Positions 10,945-21,400 of a stretch of 64,000 nt of DNA are shown here, piece after piece. Source of the stretch: Asparagus officinalis. Taxonomy: Eukaryota; Streptophyta; Magnoliopsida; Asparagales; Asparagaceae. A program made the translations under genes and the position numbers. The notes under the pieces are model-generated. The model was not told the DNA's origin, searched no databases, and saw nothing but the letters and a program-made list of their open reading frames with translations. The stretch spans positions 110,703,583 through 110,767,582 of the forward strand of contig NC_033797.1 of the NCBI RefSeq assembly GCF_001876935.1, read 5' to 3'. Numbering within the stretch: position 1 is the first letter of the stretch; every line of letters begins with the position of its first letter.

Positions 10945-12285
10945 TTATTTTTGTGAACCATTAGCTCGTGCACGGGAAACATTTGCAAACATAGATGATC
11001 TTTTAGGATTATTTTGCAAATGTGAAACATTATCAAAACAAAACTTTCCTAAGTGGCCATATCTACCACAAACATCACATTTAAAAACATGTGGTCTACT
11101 AGAAACATTTGGCAAATAAGATTTTCTTTTTAAATCAAAACAATATTCGACCAAATGACCAAAGCGACCACAAAGATCACAATGATACACATTAGCATGC
11201 TTATGATGAACTTTATGAGAATGAGCATGTGAATATGTAGATGAAGCTAGATGGGATGCACTAGGAGTATTAGCAACCTTAGGTTTGTGTGCATCATAGC
11301 AAAATTTAGCAAGGTGGCCTTTACGACCACAAATTGAGCATTTATAAACTTTGCTATACAAGTGTGCATAGTGTGTGTTTGATTTATAAGTGTTAACACG
11401 GGATTTTGCACACAAGTCCATAAGCTTTTTGTTATTTACCATAAATGTTTTTAAGGTTGAATCTAAACAAGATATGCGATGTTTAACTTGACTCAACTCA
11501 TCATTTTGCATACATGTATTGGAAATAGAAGTAGATGAAACATGATCATATTTAAATGAATTAAACTCATTTATAATTATTTTTACTTCTATCATGGCAT
11601 TATTATTAGCATGAGTTAAGCTAGCAATAGATGAAGTCAATTTTTCATTTTCTAAACTTAACATGTCATTGTTTTCTTTAAGTGTAGCATTCTCCTTAGT
11701 AATGACATCAAGTTTAGAGGCTAACAACTCATGATCGGATTTTAAACTAATATGCTTGCTTTTAAGATCAATAAAATTATTTTGCAATTTTGTATAGGCA
11801 TGTGATAATCTCTCATATGCACAAGCGAGTTCATTAATAGATAGATCATCATCGAATTCCGAATCGCTTACCACACTAGGGTTATCCCCTAATGCCCGTG
11901 TACATGATGCTCCTCTATCACTTGAAGTCGATTCCGCCACAACGTGTCGAATCTCCTCCAAATCTCCTTGATGTGCTTCAAAAAGTTTCCAAATCATGTA
12001 AGCACTATCAAAATGAGCAAGTTCGTTAGAAATACATGGTTCAAAAGCATTATGCAAGAGTTCTAACATTAACTTGTTCATTGTAAATATTTTATTATCA
12101 TGATTGCTCCACTTGGATTTCTCTAATGAGGACACAATATAAGCACAATCAATAACTTCCCATAAGTCGATATTTCTAGATTCAACAAATATTTTAAATT
12201 TAGAGCACCATTGAGCATAAGGGAAATTTCTATATTTTGGAGCAATATTTGGATTATAGTCTAAACAAAATATATTTATATTCAT
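10945..12285 (-). CDS. gag: Element F Gag (Copia nucleocapsid and capsid protein)
   Basis: A single open frame with no interruption. I place the start at the Met beginning MNINIFCLDYNPN, 14 codons inside the longest frame, because the preceding residues are untypical and the PBS lies just upstream at 12402-12413. The N-terminal third has the W/L/Y pattern of the UBN2/retrotransposon gag domain (for example DSAYMIWKLFEAHQGD). The middle, about residues 155-300, is a predicted coiled coil rich in L, K, E and N. The C-terminal part has three CCHC knuckles: CSICGRKGHLAKFC, CDLCGRFGHLVEYC and CDVCGRYGHLGKFC. Gag would package the element RNA into virus-like particles in the cytoplasm. No pol follows. 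Confidence 0.85.
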   Translation of the reverse strand: MNINIFCLDYNPNIAPKYRNFPYAQWCSKFKIFVESRNIDLWEVIDCAYIVSSLEKSKWSNHDNKIFTMNKLMLELLHNAFEPCISNELAHFDSAYMIWKLFEAHQGDLEEIRHVVAESTSSDRGASCTRALGDNPSVVSDSEFDDDLSINELACAYERLSHAYTKLQNNFIDLKSKHISLKSDHELLASKLDVITKENATLKENNDMLSLENEKLTSSIASLTHANNNAMIEVKIIINEFNSFKYDHVSSTSISNTCMQNDELSQVKHRISCLDSTLKTFMVNNKKLMDLCAKSRVNTYKSNTHYAHLYSKVYKCSICGRKGHLAKFCYDAHKPKVANTPSASHLASSTYSHAHSHKVHHKHANVYHCDLCGRFGHLVEYCFDLKRKSYLPNVSSRPHVFKCDVCGRYGHLGKFCFDNVSHLQNNPKRSSMFANVSRARANGSQK

Positions 12286-12401
12286 GATATATATGTGAAT
12301 ATATGCAAGCAAGACAAATGTAATCATAACTAGATTAGCAAAAATAAAATAACTTGGATCTTTAACTCAAGATGATTAGACATTAAATCAAAGAGCACCA
12401 A

Positions 12402-12413
12402 GCTCTGATACCA
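12402..12413 (-). other. Element F primer-binding site (initiator Met tRNA)
   Basis: On the minus strand TGGTATCAGAGC lies two bases inside the 5' LTR. This is the standard match to the 3' end of plant initiator methionine tRNA, which primes minus-strand DNA synthesis. Confidence 0.9.
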
Positions 12414-12415
12414 AT

Positions 12416-14624
12416 TGTTGGACCCTAGAGGGGGTGATTAGGGTCTTATGCTAATCTAATCCGATTTTATACCAATTAAAACTAATTAACAAGTTATCCT
12501 AGCAAGGGTGAAATACAACAAGATACAAGAGCTCGGATAGGCAATATGAACTAATGAATATATCCTAGTAATGAGATATTACAAATATATGAGCAAGGAT
12601 ATATAAACAACACAAGGATAAATAATGTAAACAAAGAAGTGGACAAACTAACTAATGAGACAATGGCGATATGAGCAATGAGCACAAATATAAATGAACT
12701 CCAAAGCACACACATCGGACCTTCCGTCCTATGTCTCCGCTCCCCACTCCCGGGGAGAAATCCACTATCACAACCGGGTTTTCTACGTTTACCCGAACAA
12801 CGTTTACACCTCACACTACGGTTTTCTAGTTTACCGAAAACTCTACAATCAACACTCTTGCAAACCCACTCTACACCCTCTCAAGTGTTGGAACTAGACG
12901 TATCTCCCTCAAGTGCTCGGATACAACCTCTCCCTAGGTTCGTCAACCGGCACCACTCCTCTTGGGACGATCCCCGACTCTCATCACACACTTCTCTCGG
13001 TGTACAAGTGTATTACAAAGTGATTCTCATGATAACCACAATTATAATAAATGATTGTTCTTTAATATGGATGAGAACACAATGAAAGCTCACACTCAAT
13101 TGTTACAACTCTCACCAACCCAAATATACAATGTATGCAAATACAATATGCTCAAGTGGGTGTGTGTAAACAATGAGTGAAATCAAATCAACTAAACTCA
13201 ATATAAAACTAGCTTTAATAAAATGATAATCAAACAAATAGATGATGTAAAGCTAGAAATAGAGTTTAGAAAACTTCTCAATAGATCAAGAGGTAGAGGG
13301 TGAATAGTTGGATGCCCAAACACTAATAGATGATCTCCTCAAGCTCTTGTGAAATTGATTTCACAAACTCAAACTTCCAAATGCTTAAAAGCTTCTTAAA
13401 CAAACTTAAACCAAACTTAAACCCTTGTTTAAAACTCTTTAAACTTGTTTTAAAAACACTCTCTTGTTATAGAAGAGCTGAAGACAATGGGGTATTTATA
13501 CCCACTCAAAACTTCAGCAAAAACCCAAAACAAAAGACCAAAAAGCCCAAGAGAAAACAGCTCAGAAACTAGCCGTTGGAACCCAACGGTCAATTCGGCG
13601 GTCGACCACGGCGGTCGCCCGCGAGCAACAAAAAATAGTAATATGGCTTTTGAAAGCAGGTGGTCGACCGTGACGGTCGACCGCGAAAGTCTCTGGATGT
13701 GCTACGGTCGACCGTCACGGTCGACCGTGAGCCATAAAAAGGCAAGCTGGGTTTCTGGACTGCAGGCGGTCGACCGTGGCGGTCGACCACAAACTGATAC
13801 AGAAAATATACAGGTTTATGAAATAGTTTTCGTATTTTAAAAAAATAACAAATGAAGTCCAAAAATAATGAAACTTTGGAAAATGTATATAAACATGTAA
13901 ATGAACATGTTACAAAAAGAATTTACCAAATTGCATTTCCCATTTATAAAAAATCATCATTTTGCAAAATAGTCCAAAACATAAAAATGTGAACATATGA
14001 GTTTTGACATTTTAGCTTAACCATGTTTTGAAACAATACAAAATGATTTTGTAGACTTAATAAAAGATGTATATGATTGTTATTAAGTCCATAAACAAAG
14101 AATATAATATTTTCATAAAATTGCATATTCTATGCAATATATACGAAAACACAATAGAGTATAAAATATGTAATTTCATATATATAAACATAAAAACCCA
14201 AAATACATGTATGTATATATATAACTATATATATGCATAGAAACCAAAACTTATGTATATATATATATAACTATATATATATATACGAAGAAACCAATAA
14301 ATGTGTGTGTATAGATGATTGAGCTTAAAGTACTAACACACATAATATAAAACCTAAACTACATTACCCAAGCTTGATCTTGATCTTCATTGTAGCTCAA
14401 CTTGGTAATCTTGCGGATGAAGCTTGAACTTGGATCTTCAACTTGAAATGCAAGGCTTCACTCCACAATTCCGCCAACCTCCATTGGATTTGATCGTGAA
14501 TGCGCAATTCCATCCATCCTCCAATTTGTTGTTTGTCTATAATAAATAGAATTATACAAATACTAGACAAACAACATTAGAAGTAAATTGTTTGTTAAAC
14601 ATCATCAAAACAAGAAGGCCAACA
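12416..14624 (-). repeat. Element F 5' LTR (right copy)
   Basis: 2209 bp, TG...CA. Read on the minus strand a TATA box TATAAATA lies at 13493-13500. Directly upstream of it (13588-13795) are four pairs of the palindrome GGTCGACC. A polymorphic TATATA-rich stretch lies at about 14205-14285. The LTR would drive transcription of the gag RNA. Confidence 0.88.
13588..13795. repeat. GGTCGACC palindrome array upstream of F's TATA box
   Basis: Eight half-units GGTCG(A/C)CC occur as four closely spaced pairs near 13606, 13660, 13705 and 13767, each pair separated by a 5-6-base linker (for example GTCAC or GTGAC). Each unit is self-complementary and each pair is also a larger inverted repeat. The spacers between pairs are unrelated. 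The array ends about 90 bp upstream of the TATA box of the minus-strand promoter. The left LTR lacks it because of the anomalous block. Confidence 0.85.
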
Positions 14625-14629
14625 CTCTG

Positions 14630-15294
14630 TTGTTGGAGTGAGGCTAGCCTGAAATATCAGGCTCGCCTAGAACGCTAAGTTCACCCATTTTGGAAACTTT
14701 GCCAATGTAGGGGAACCCGCCTGAATAGGTAGGCTAGCCTGATAGACTCGATCAGCCAAAACTGGGAACTTTTCGTTCCTGTCTGGCTCTTCTTAGGCCT
14801 GAATAGTAACTCAGGCCATCATGGGAAGTGAAGGCTCGGGCTTCCTGATGGGCGAGAGCTTGTTGTCGCCGCTGTTGGGCTCTTCTGGAGAGGGGGAGAC
14901 TCATGTCGACGGCGAAGGCGTGGTCCGCACTGACACATACAATAGTCTCTTCTTGCATGGGGGACTGTCTGGGTTACCTAGGAACCCAACAAGCGGTCCT
15001 TTGGTTTGCTTGGTTGGCCTTGATTGGCTCGGGGGAGATAGAACCCCCTGCTTTAGCTTGGGTAGAGTTCTCAGGTGTGGTTGCCTCGACCACTTAGGAT
15101 CAGTCCACACGCACAACTCTGTAGCGCTTGCGTGATGCATGGATACCCGAGGAGGAAGAAGACAAGTATTCTTCATACTTGGTTTGATCGAACTCGATCA
15201 TAAGGGACTCAACAGTTGTCCCCTCCACAATTTCGTCGAACTGCGCCACCACCAATTCATCTGAGTGAACGGTTTCTCCTACTATGGTCGTCAT
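14630..15294 (-). pseudogene. Element E gag, N-terminal part
   Basis: The frame 15100-15294 begins MTTIVGETVHSDE and contains FDQTKYEEYLSSSS, matching FDQQKYEEYISSSS in A and the equivalent in B. The start codon overlaps the degenerate PBS (TGACGACCATAGTAGG), next to the LTR at 15299. Frames then shift near 15100 and 14960. A later piece at 14752-14958 has SLPLSRRAQQRRQQALAHQE, equivalent to the arginine-rich segment of B's gag. The region is interrupted by element F and continues at 6388. Confidence 0.75.
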
Positions 15295-15298
15295 CTTC

Positions 15299-15410
15299 TG
15301 TTGGGTGTAAAAATTAACTTCCCGTTTGAGGGGTCGTTTGTATTTATAAGAATGGCTTATTATAAACTAATGATCAATGTTTACAATAGATGAGAAGGGA
15401 ATGGCCCTCC
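15299..15410 (-). repeat. Element E 5' LTR, inner end
   Basis: Starts TGTTGGGTG next to E's gag leader. Element A inserted after 15410, duplicating CCTCC. The rest of this LTR is at 47479-48643, giving a total of about 1.27 kb. Confidence 0.8.
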
Positions 15411-16444
15411 TGTTTTCGTCAAAAGTTATCGTTTTCATTGTTGTCGAACCTATTACACCGTTTATCGATTACAAGTTCAAGTTGATCTTTTTATAAGATC
15501 TCCTTACAATGAGAAAAGTAAAGATTACAACTTTATGAAACAAAACGCAGCTGTAGTTTATCTCCAGTTGCTTTGTGTGGGATCTTTGCCTATGCCAGGG
15601 ACACGTTAGTCCATAGACCGCCGCGGATCAGATCCGGTTGACAAGTGTGATTATGCTCTTGTTTCTACGAAGGAAACAATCGAAGCAGCGACAATCATGA
15701 CCAAACGAGATTGTGGCTCTTCTCAAGATCAAAAGTAGGTTTGATCCGGAGGAAAGAGGGGGAGAGAATCTCAAATCTTTCGAAGGCTTTTTCTTTATAA
15801 AAAAGTTCGCCAAGATCTGCCAATTCTCCTCTGAAATTCGTGGTCTACTATTCAATTGGACAGCATCTCGCCCTTAGATTTTAGATCCTCTCCAATGAAG
15901 ACCTGGGATTCTATTTATAGGCTTTTGTCGTCGTGTTTTTGATAAGATTAAGTGTTTTGACATCATCTGTAGTAAATAACCGCTCAACCGCATATAGGGA
16001 TAACTTCAAAATAGTTAGGGAGGTCCTGGAATGAAAGAATCCTTAAAAAACATCAAAATCCGTGTTTGGGAGGTTTGAGAGGCCCATATAGTCGTGGTGA
16101 CTCGGAGGTATGCGAGTCACCATTTGGTGACTCGGAGCTGTGCAAGTCACCATTTGGTGACTCGGAACTGTGCGAGTCACCATTTGGTGACTCGCATGGG
16201 TGCGAGTCTTTTGGCCAGTTGTTATGTCTTTTTGACTCTTTTGGCTGTTTGCATTTCCTTCGGTTCACTTGCTTTCCCATTTACACGTGTTTCGTCAAGT
16301 TGTTGACTTGTGCGCTTTTTCTGATTCGCTTCATGCGTTTCATCATCGTCAGATAAACTTCTTTGACTCGAATGATGTCGTTCATCATGTTCTCTTTGTC
16401 TTGAGCTGCGTGTAGGAACCCATAGGCAATTTTTGATGCCTACA
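15411..16444 (-). repeat. Element A 3' LTR (left copy)
   Basis: 1034 bp, TGTTTTCGTC...GATGCCTACA. It is homologous along its length to 46474-47478. The 29-bp excess over the right copy is about one extra 30-bp palindromic unit. A minus-strand TATA box (TATAAATA) is at 15912-15919. Confidence 0.92.
16096..16208. repeat. GTGACTC/GAGTCAC palindrome array in A's left LTR
   Basis: Three copies of GAGTCACCATTTGGTGACTC (one with a mismatch) spaced 30 bp apart, plus flanking half-units. Each copy is an inverted repeat with 8-9-bp arms and a 3-4-base centre. The right LTR has two copies at 47159-47241. The array lies about 180-290 bp upstream of the TATA box of the minus-strand promoter. Confidence 0.9.
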
Positions 16445-16461
16445 GATACCCCCTCCAAAGT
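16445..16461 (-). other. Element A polypurine tract
   Basis: On the minus strand the tract reads CTTTGGAGGGGGTATC and abuts the 3' LTR start TGTAGGCATC. Element B has the same tract. Confidence 0.9.
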
Positions 16462-18460
16462 GTTTCAGCCTCGTTTCTTTCATAGAAGAGCCTAGAATAC
16501 TTTGGACATGATAGGCTCAACCTTCAATCGGTATGATAAGACCTATAATTGGTTTCCGCTCTCAGCTTCTTCAGTCTTCAATCAACTCGGTATTTTGTCG
16601 AATAGATGAAGTTCTTTTGGTACTGCGTTTATCGTCTGATCGCTGTTGAAGTCTTGAACTGAGACTGGTGTGTAAGTTTTTGAACTTAGCTCATGCCATC
16701 GAGTTGACTTTGAACTGATCATCTTCGTCGGAATTCATATCCATAGTTTTGTTTTGGCGAAGCTATCGGTACGTTGACCTATGTTAATACAGTTTATACT
16801 CATACGTTAACTGGAGTCTATAAAGTTTAAACTTTTAAGGCATTGGAGTTAGGAGGACTAGTTTATGCTCGTATACTCATGGGAGTTTTGCCAGGTTATC
16901 CTTAAGAATATTTTGAATGATATTCTCCAGAAACTTCCCAGTAAAGGTAGGAAATAGTTTAGACTCATATACCAATTGGAGTAGGAATACAGGTCCCGTA
17001 TACGTTAAAAATACTCAAAAATGGGTCAGAATACCCGTAAATTGGCCAAACAACTTGTCACACGTGCGAGCTAGTAAATGGCGGCTCACATGTGTGTGAG
17101 TCACCATTTGGTGACTCACATGTGTGCGAGTCAGCGCAGGAGTTCTTGGGTTAGTTCAGGACTTGGTTCGGTCTGACTTGGCTTGGTTCGGGTCGGGTTT
17201 CTTTCCTATACTTAGTTGATTTTGGGGGTTCTAAAACTCGACTTTTTCTTCTGTCTCTTCACAATTTTCGACCATTCAAAGAATTTTTCGAAATCCTTCA
17301 CCTCTTTTTCTTCAATTCCAGTGCTCCTCTCGGCCTATCTTGCTCGTGTCTCACATTCGCTAACAATCCCCTCAAAATATTTGAGCTCGAGTTAGGGTTT
17401 CAGCCTCTTGGATTTGATTGAGTTCGAGCCAATTGTTGAGGATTCTTGTGCTTCTACCACCTTCGAGCTTTTTCTTTTTGATTTCATGTAATAGCTGTTC
17501 CTATGGCTTCAATTTGATTCCTTTATTTTAAATGCTTGATTTTCCGAAACCCTAGCTTTTTGATTTGGGGGGAAAACACCAAGCTTGATTTTGGGTTCTT
17601 GAATGATAGCCAAGCATCTGAGGGAGGCTTATCTTGGGTTTATATGCTTTGGCATTTCAGTTGTATGGTCGATTTTTTTTTTTTTTTTGAGTGGTTGAAA
17701 GTTAGTAGAACCTAATTTTGGGTCGTGTCCTACTTGTTCTTGGTTTGATTCTAACTCTCAGACTTGTAGGAGTTATTGTCTGGTTGTCCATTTGAATCCC
17801 AATTCTTGGTTTGTTCGATCCCATTTGAGACCCGAGCATTTGATTCTTGAATTGGTGCTTGGCTATGTAAGAAGGTTTGAGTGAATCTAGCCTTGAAAGG
17901 AATCCAGAGTGTTTCATGCATTTGATTTTGGGGTGGATTTAACTTGCATGTAAACTTGGGACGAGAATTGAGGCCTTGGTTTTGACTATAGATAAGGACT
18001 GATACCCTCGACTTACCTTGGATGCATAACCTGGACGAAACTCTGGCTTTGGGGGTTTTGGTGTCACGCACTTGGTTGTGACTGAAATTTCCTGGGCCTT
18101 GATTTCCATTACGAACAGCTATATAATTTGAATCCGGAACCCTGCATGATAACTACCATATCGGGACTTTTAGTGCACACGATAGCATGATTTGTAGGCA
18201 CGTCTATGTTTCCTTTTTGGCCACGTACATGTCTTGAACTGAAACTCTGAGATATTTAGCTAGAATTCTGAAATTCTGGTATAGTCTGTTGCACGAGCTA
18301 TCATGGGTTGAAACTGACTCTATATTAGGCCCACTATGTAGGTTTAATCGGATTTTTAACGATAAATCCCATTTCGTAGAATAGTGCCATTTTCCATTTG
18401 TATTAGCTTACTATTCCTCAATTTCTGGCGTAATCAAATTATTACCTCTTTGTTGCAGAT
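16462..18460 (+). promoter_or_regulatory. Presumed promoter and 5' leader of A's antisense gene
   Basis: No coding frame of note. At 17088-17140 is the same palindrome as in A's LTR (GAGTCACCATTTGGTGACTC), flanked by two CACATGTGTG-type copies. About 65 bp further is a possible TATA-like CTATAC (17205-17210), then a CT-rich stretch and AT-rich sequence resembling a plant 5' leader. A splice acceptor TTGTTGCAG precedes the ATG at 18461, so a leader intron is likely. The promoter role is inferred from position. Confidence 0.5.
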
Positions 18461-21400
18461 ATGTCACCTAAGAGATCCCGCGTTCCTAGAAGTCGTTCGG
18501 CGACTCAGTCCCCCGATGTGATGCCCTTTACTTGCACAGGTATAACTTCATCGTTTCTTTTTATTCATGAACTCAATATATCATTCTGCATGTTGCATCC
18601 CTGCTTTGTTCTCCTTGGTAAGGCAATTGGGAAGCCCCGCCACTCTCCTTCGTGGGAGTGGATGCTTCACAAGACTTGTTTCGCTTGGTCGAAACATGTT
18701 TTAAGACATGGGGTGATCTCATGTTGTGCCGCGTTACGTGGGCTAGGGTATGTTATCGCGTTATCCGCGCGGTAATATGCCTTGTCCTTTATGTGCACGA
18801 TGTGATTAAGATCGTCTCGACCTTTATAAGGTCGTGACTCTATCTTACAGCTCGTGAGATGAGTTCAACGCTTATACTGTCTTAACATAGGTATTTATGA
18901 TCGTGTCAATAATCGCACATCGTTTTACCTCAGTTAATTTTCCCTCGAGGGCACTCAATGCTCTCGGAGTGGAAGGTCACTCTAGTGAGGCCTACGCCAC
19001 CACTGACGAACCTATCCCTATACCGACGGCCCCTTAATTTGCTTCGGATACACTAGACGAAGGGAGAGCATCGTACCTTAAGGCAACTAATTACGGATGT
19101 GCCTTTAGTGAAGGACCCAAGTTCCACACATCCATTGAGGAAGTCGGAGTATCTGTTCGGCAATTCTACTGAAGATCCAGCTGATGTGTCTTTAGAAGCC
19201 GACCAATGGCTGCATCATGATGATGGCGGGCATCTATACCTTCCTCCAATTCCCCGTCACCGCTCACTCACAGAACTTCGATGTCAGGCTGTCCCACGGG
19301 AAATGTCGTGGGTGTTAACGGAGGAGCACGACTGCGTTCATTGCGGATATGTCACCCACAGCGCGATTCCTGGATCAAGTGATCAGAATTGGATAATCGG
19401 GTTACATCCGGGGGGTCTTAGGATTGAATGCCCACCCAGGGGTGAAGTCTTCACCGTAGCCAACACTGTGAAGAATCAACTTGCGAATTTAGGTCGAGAA
19501 ATGCCAACAACCGGTCACCGGTGTTTTGGTTGGGTGCACTCATCTAATAAGCTTTGGTGGACCCGCTTAAGCCATTATGTCTTAAATCGGTTCGAGGTCG
19601 AGTTGAAGGGGAGTAGTTTATATGAAGCGGTCCGCGCCACTACTTATGGACTGTCAATAAGTGTTCCCCACTTTCTGGCACTATTGGAGATTTACAATCC
19701 TAACACCAACACATTCTTGACCAAACATGGGGAGTTAAGGTTGTGTTGCACGAGATGCATAAGGTGTCAGGCCTCCCAATGGGTAGTATGATCTATCAAG
19801 AATATTTTCCTTCTGACCGGGAGCTGTGGCAGCTAAACTCACGGACGCCCAATCGCTATGACACTTTCTAGGATCTCACCTGCCACTATCACATAGCCTT
19901 AGCAGGTGCCGATCCGCTATCCAAGAAGACGTGACCACAAATAAGTCTGAAAAAGTTTGCGGATTATTTGTTCAAGAATCTGGATAGCATCTGGGTGAGG
20001 CGATATGTAGACTGACACCATTGACTCCTTCAGAAGTGAATGAGCTAATTCAAAAGTCCAACGCTCAGTCCTTTACTTCCGCTGGCGTTGAAGGTGGCTT
20101 TCCTACTGGAACAAAGTTCCACACATATTTATGGCAAGCGGTGAAGTCGATCCAGCCCATGACGTTGCTTGCTGGCTACCTCGCTCTTTGGTTAAAAAAA
20201 TGTGTGGTGCTGTTTCAATCCATAGACACTCTGCCTCTGGAAGTCCTTTATCCTACGATCTTACTTGCTCATCGAAAGAAATTATCTCTTCTTCCAGTGA
20301 TGGTCACGGATATTTACCAAGGGCTTCGTCAGATTGTGAGTGTGTTCACTCAAGGGGGAAGTCAGCCGTCAACCTAGATTCCTCTCACAAAAGCAAAGCT
20401 CCCCTATACCTATTTGATGGTCTGGTTTGTACTACATTAATCAGATATGATGTCGGCCCCAACTTCTGTAGATCCATCAGTTCCCTTTCTCCAATTAATA
20501 GAAAATTTTATATGGAAAGGCCGAGGGTTCCTAGAAATTAAAAGGTAGCTTCAGAATCATAAGTGTTAGGCTCTCTCGACCTATTTCCCGCGGTTTTCGG
20601 GTCAACACGGTGACTCATTGGTTGACATGGAGAGGTTTGGGACATATCAGACTGGTCTTGATGCTGGTTGTTTTGATTGGTTGATCAACATTCGGCCAGG
20701 CTACATGATCTTTCAGGTACAGAACCATTGTTATATAGAGCCATACCTGCCATGTCGATTCGTCCAACAGCTCGGGTACGATCAGATTTACATTGGGAAT
20801 CTGAATCAACAACTCCGAACTCGTGGTGGCTTAATAGATGGGGCTAGGGCCTGGTTCTGGAGCATAACCGGCGGCGCTGGTGCTAAGTTCAAACTTCCCG
20901 GTGCTGAGCGTAAATTAGAGCTGACGTTCCTACAATGTCGGTAGCTTCTGGCGGCGAACGAATTTATGCCCGTCCGGCCGATTGCGGAGTTAGCGGCCAA
21001 AGAGGCAGCTCGGATTGCCACTCGGATGGTGTATGGGGCTGAATTCCAAAAAAGAAGAGGAAAAGAGCATGCGGGTGTTTCTAACCAGGGGAAGCAAAAA
21101 GAAGCTACCTCTACTTCTAGTGACAAGATCCCAGAAACTGAGATTGTGGGTAGGCAGGAGACTGAAGCCGGCAGTGACCACGAGGAGCTGGAAACAAGTC
21201 TGTCGGATCCTCTCTCTCTTTAGAATTATTTGAGTTAGTGTTGGTTGCTCATGCTCGCCGCTCTAGCTTACCTAAGCCTTCGCCGGCTCCGAGGAAGCCA
21301 AGAGTGCGAGTTATACGAACTTATCCTAACAAGATGTGGGTTGAAATCCTAGGTGCAGCTTCAGAAGAAGAGAGAGAAGAAGAAAGGCCTCGTCTCATAC

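Larger units (their letters stand above)
6389..14624 (-). mobile_element. Element F: non-autonomous Ty1/copia, SIRE/Maximus-like
   Basis: The element begins TGTTGGACCC and ends GGCCAACA, flanked by the 5-bp TSD CTCTG at 6384-6388 and 14625-14629. Read on the minus strand, the order is LTR (12416-14624), PBS, gag, about 1 kb without genes, PPT, LTR (6389-9747). The PPT (AAAAAGGGGGAGATTG) with its adjoining TCATCATC sequence is a pattern I know from SIRE/Maximus Copia elements. Only gag is present; protease, integrase, RT and RNase H are absent. It interrupts gag of element E. The left LTR is 1150 bp longer than the right because of an anomalous segment at about 7195-9300. Confidence 0.9.

Noticed and set aside
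13487..13862. Open frames on both strands through the GGTCGACC region
   Set aside because: They cover the palindromic array in the LTR of element F; low-complexity, no conserved domain.
18652..18837. Possible additional exon of the antisense gene (VDASQDLFRLVETC)
   Set aside because: Plausible as part of the domain's N-terminus, but splice borders could not be fixed, so it is not listed separately.
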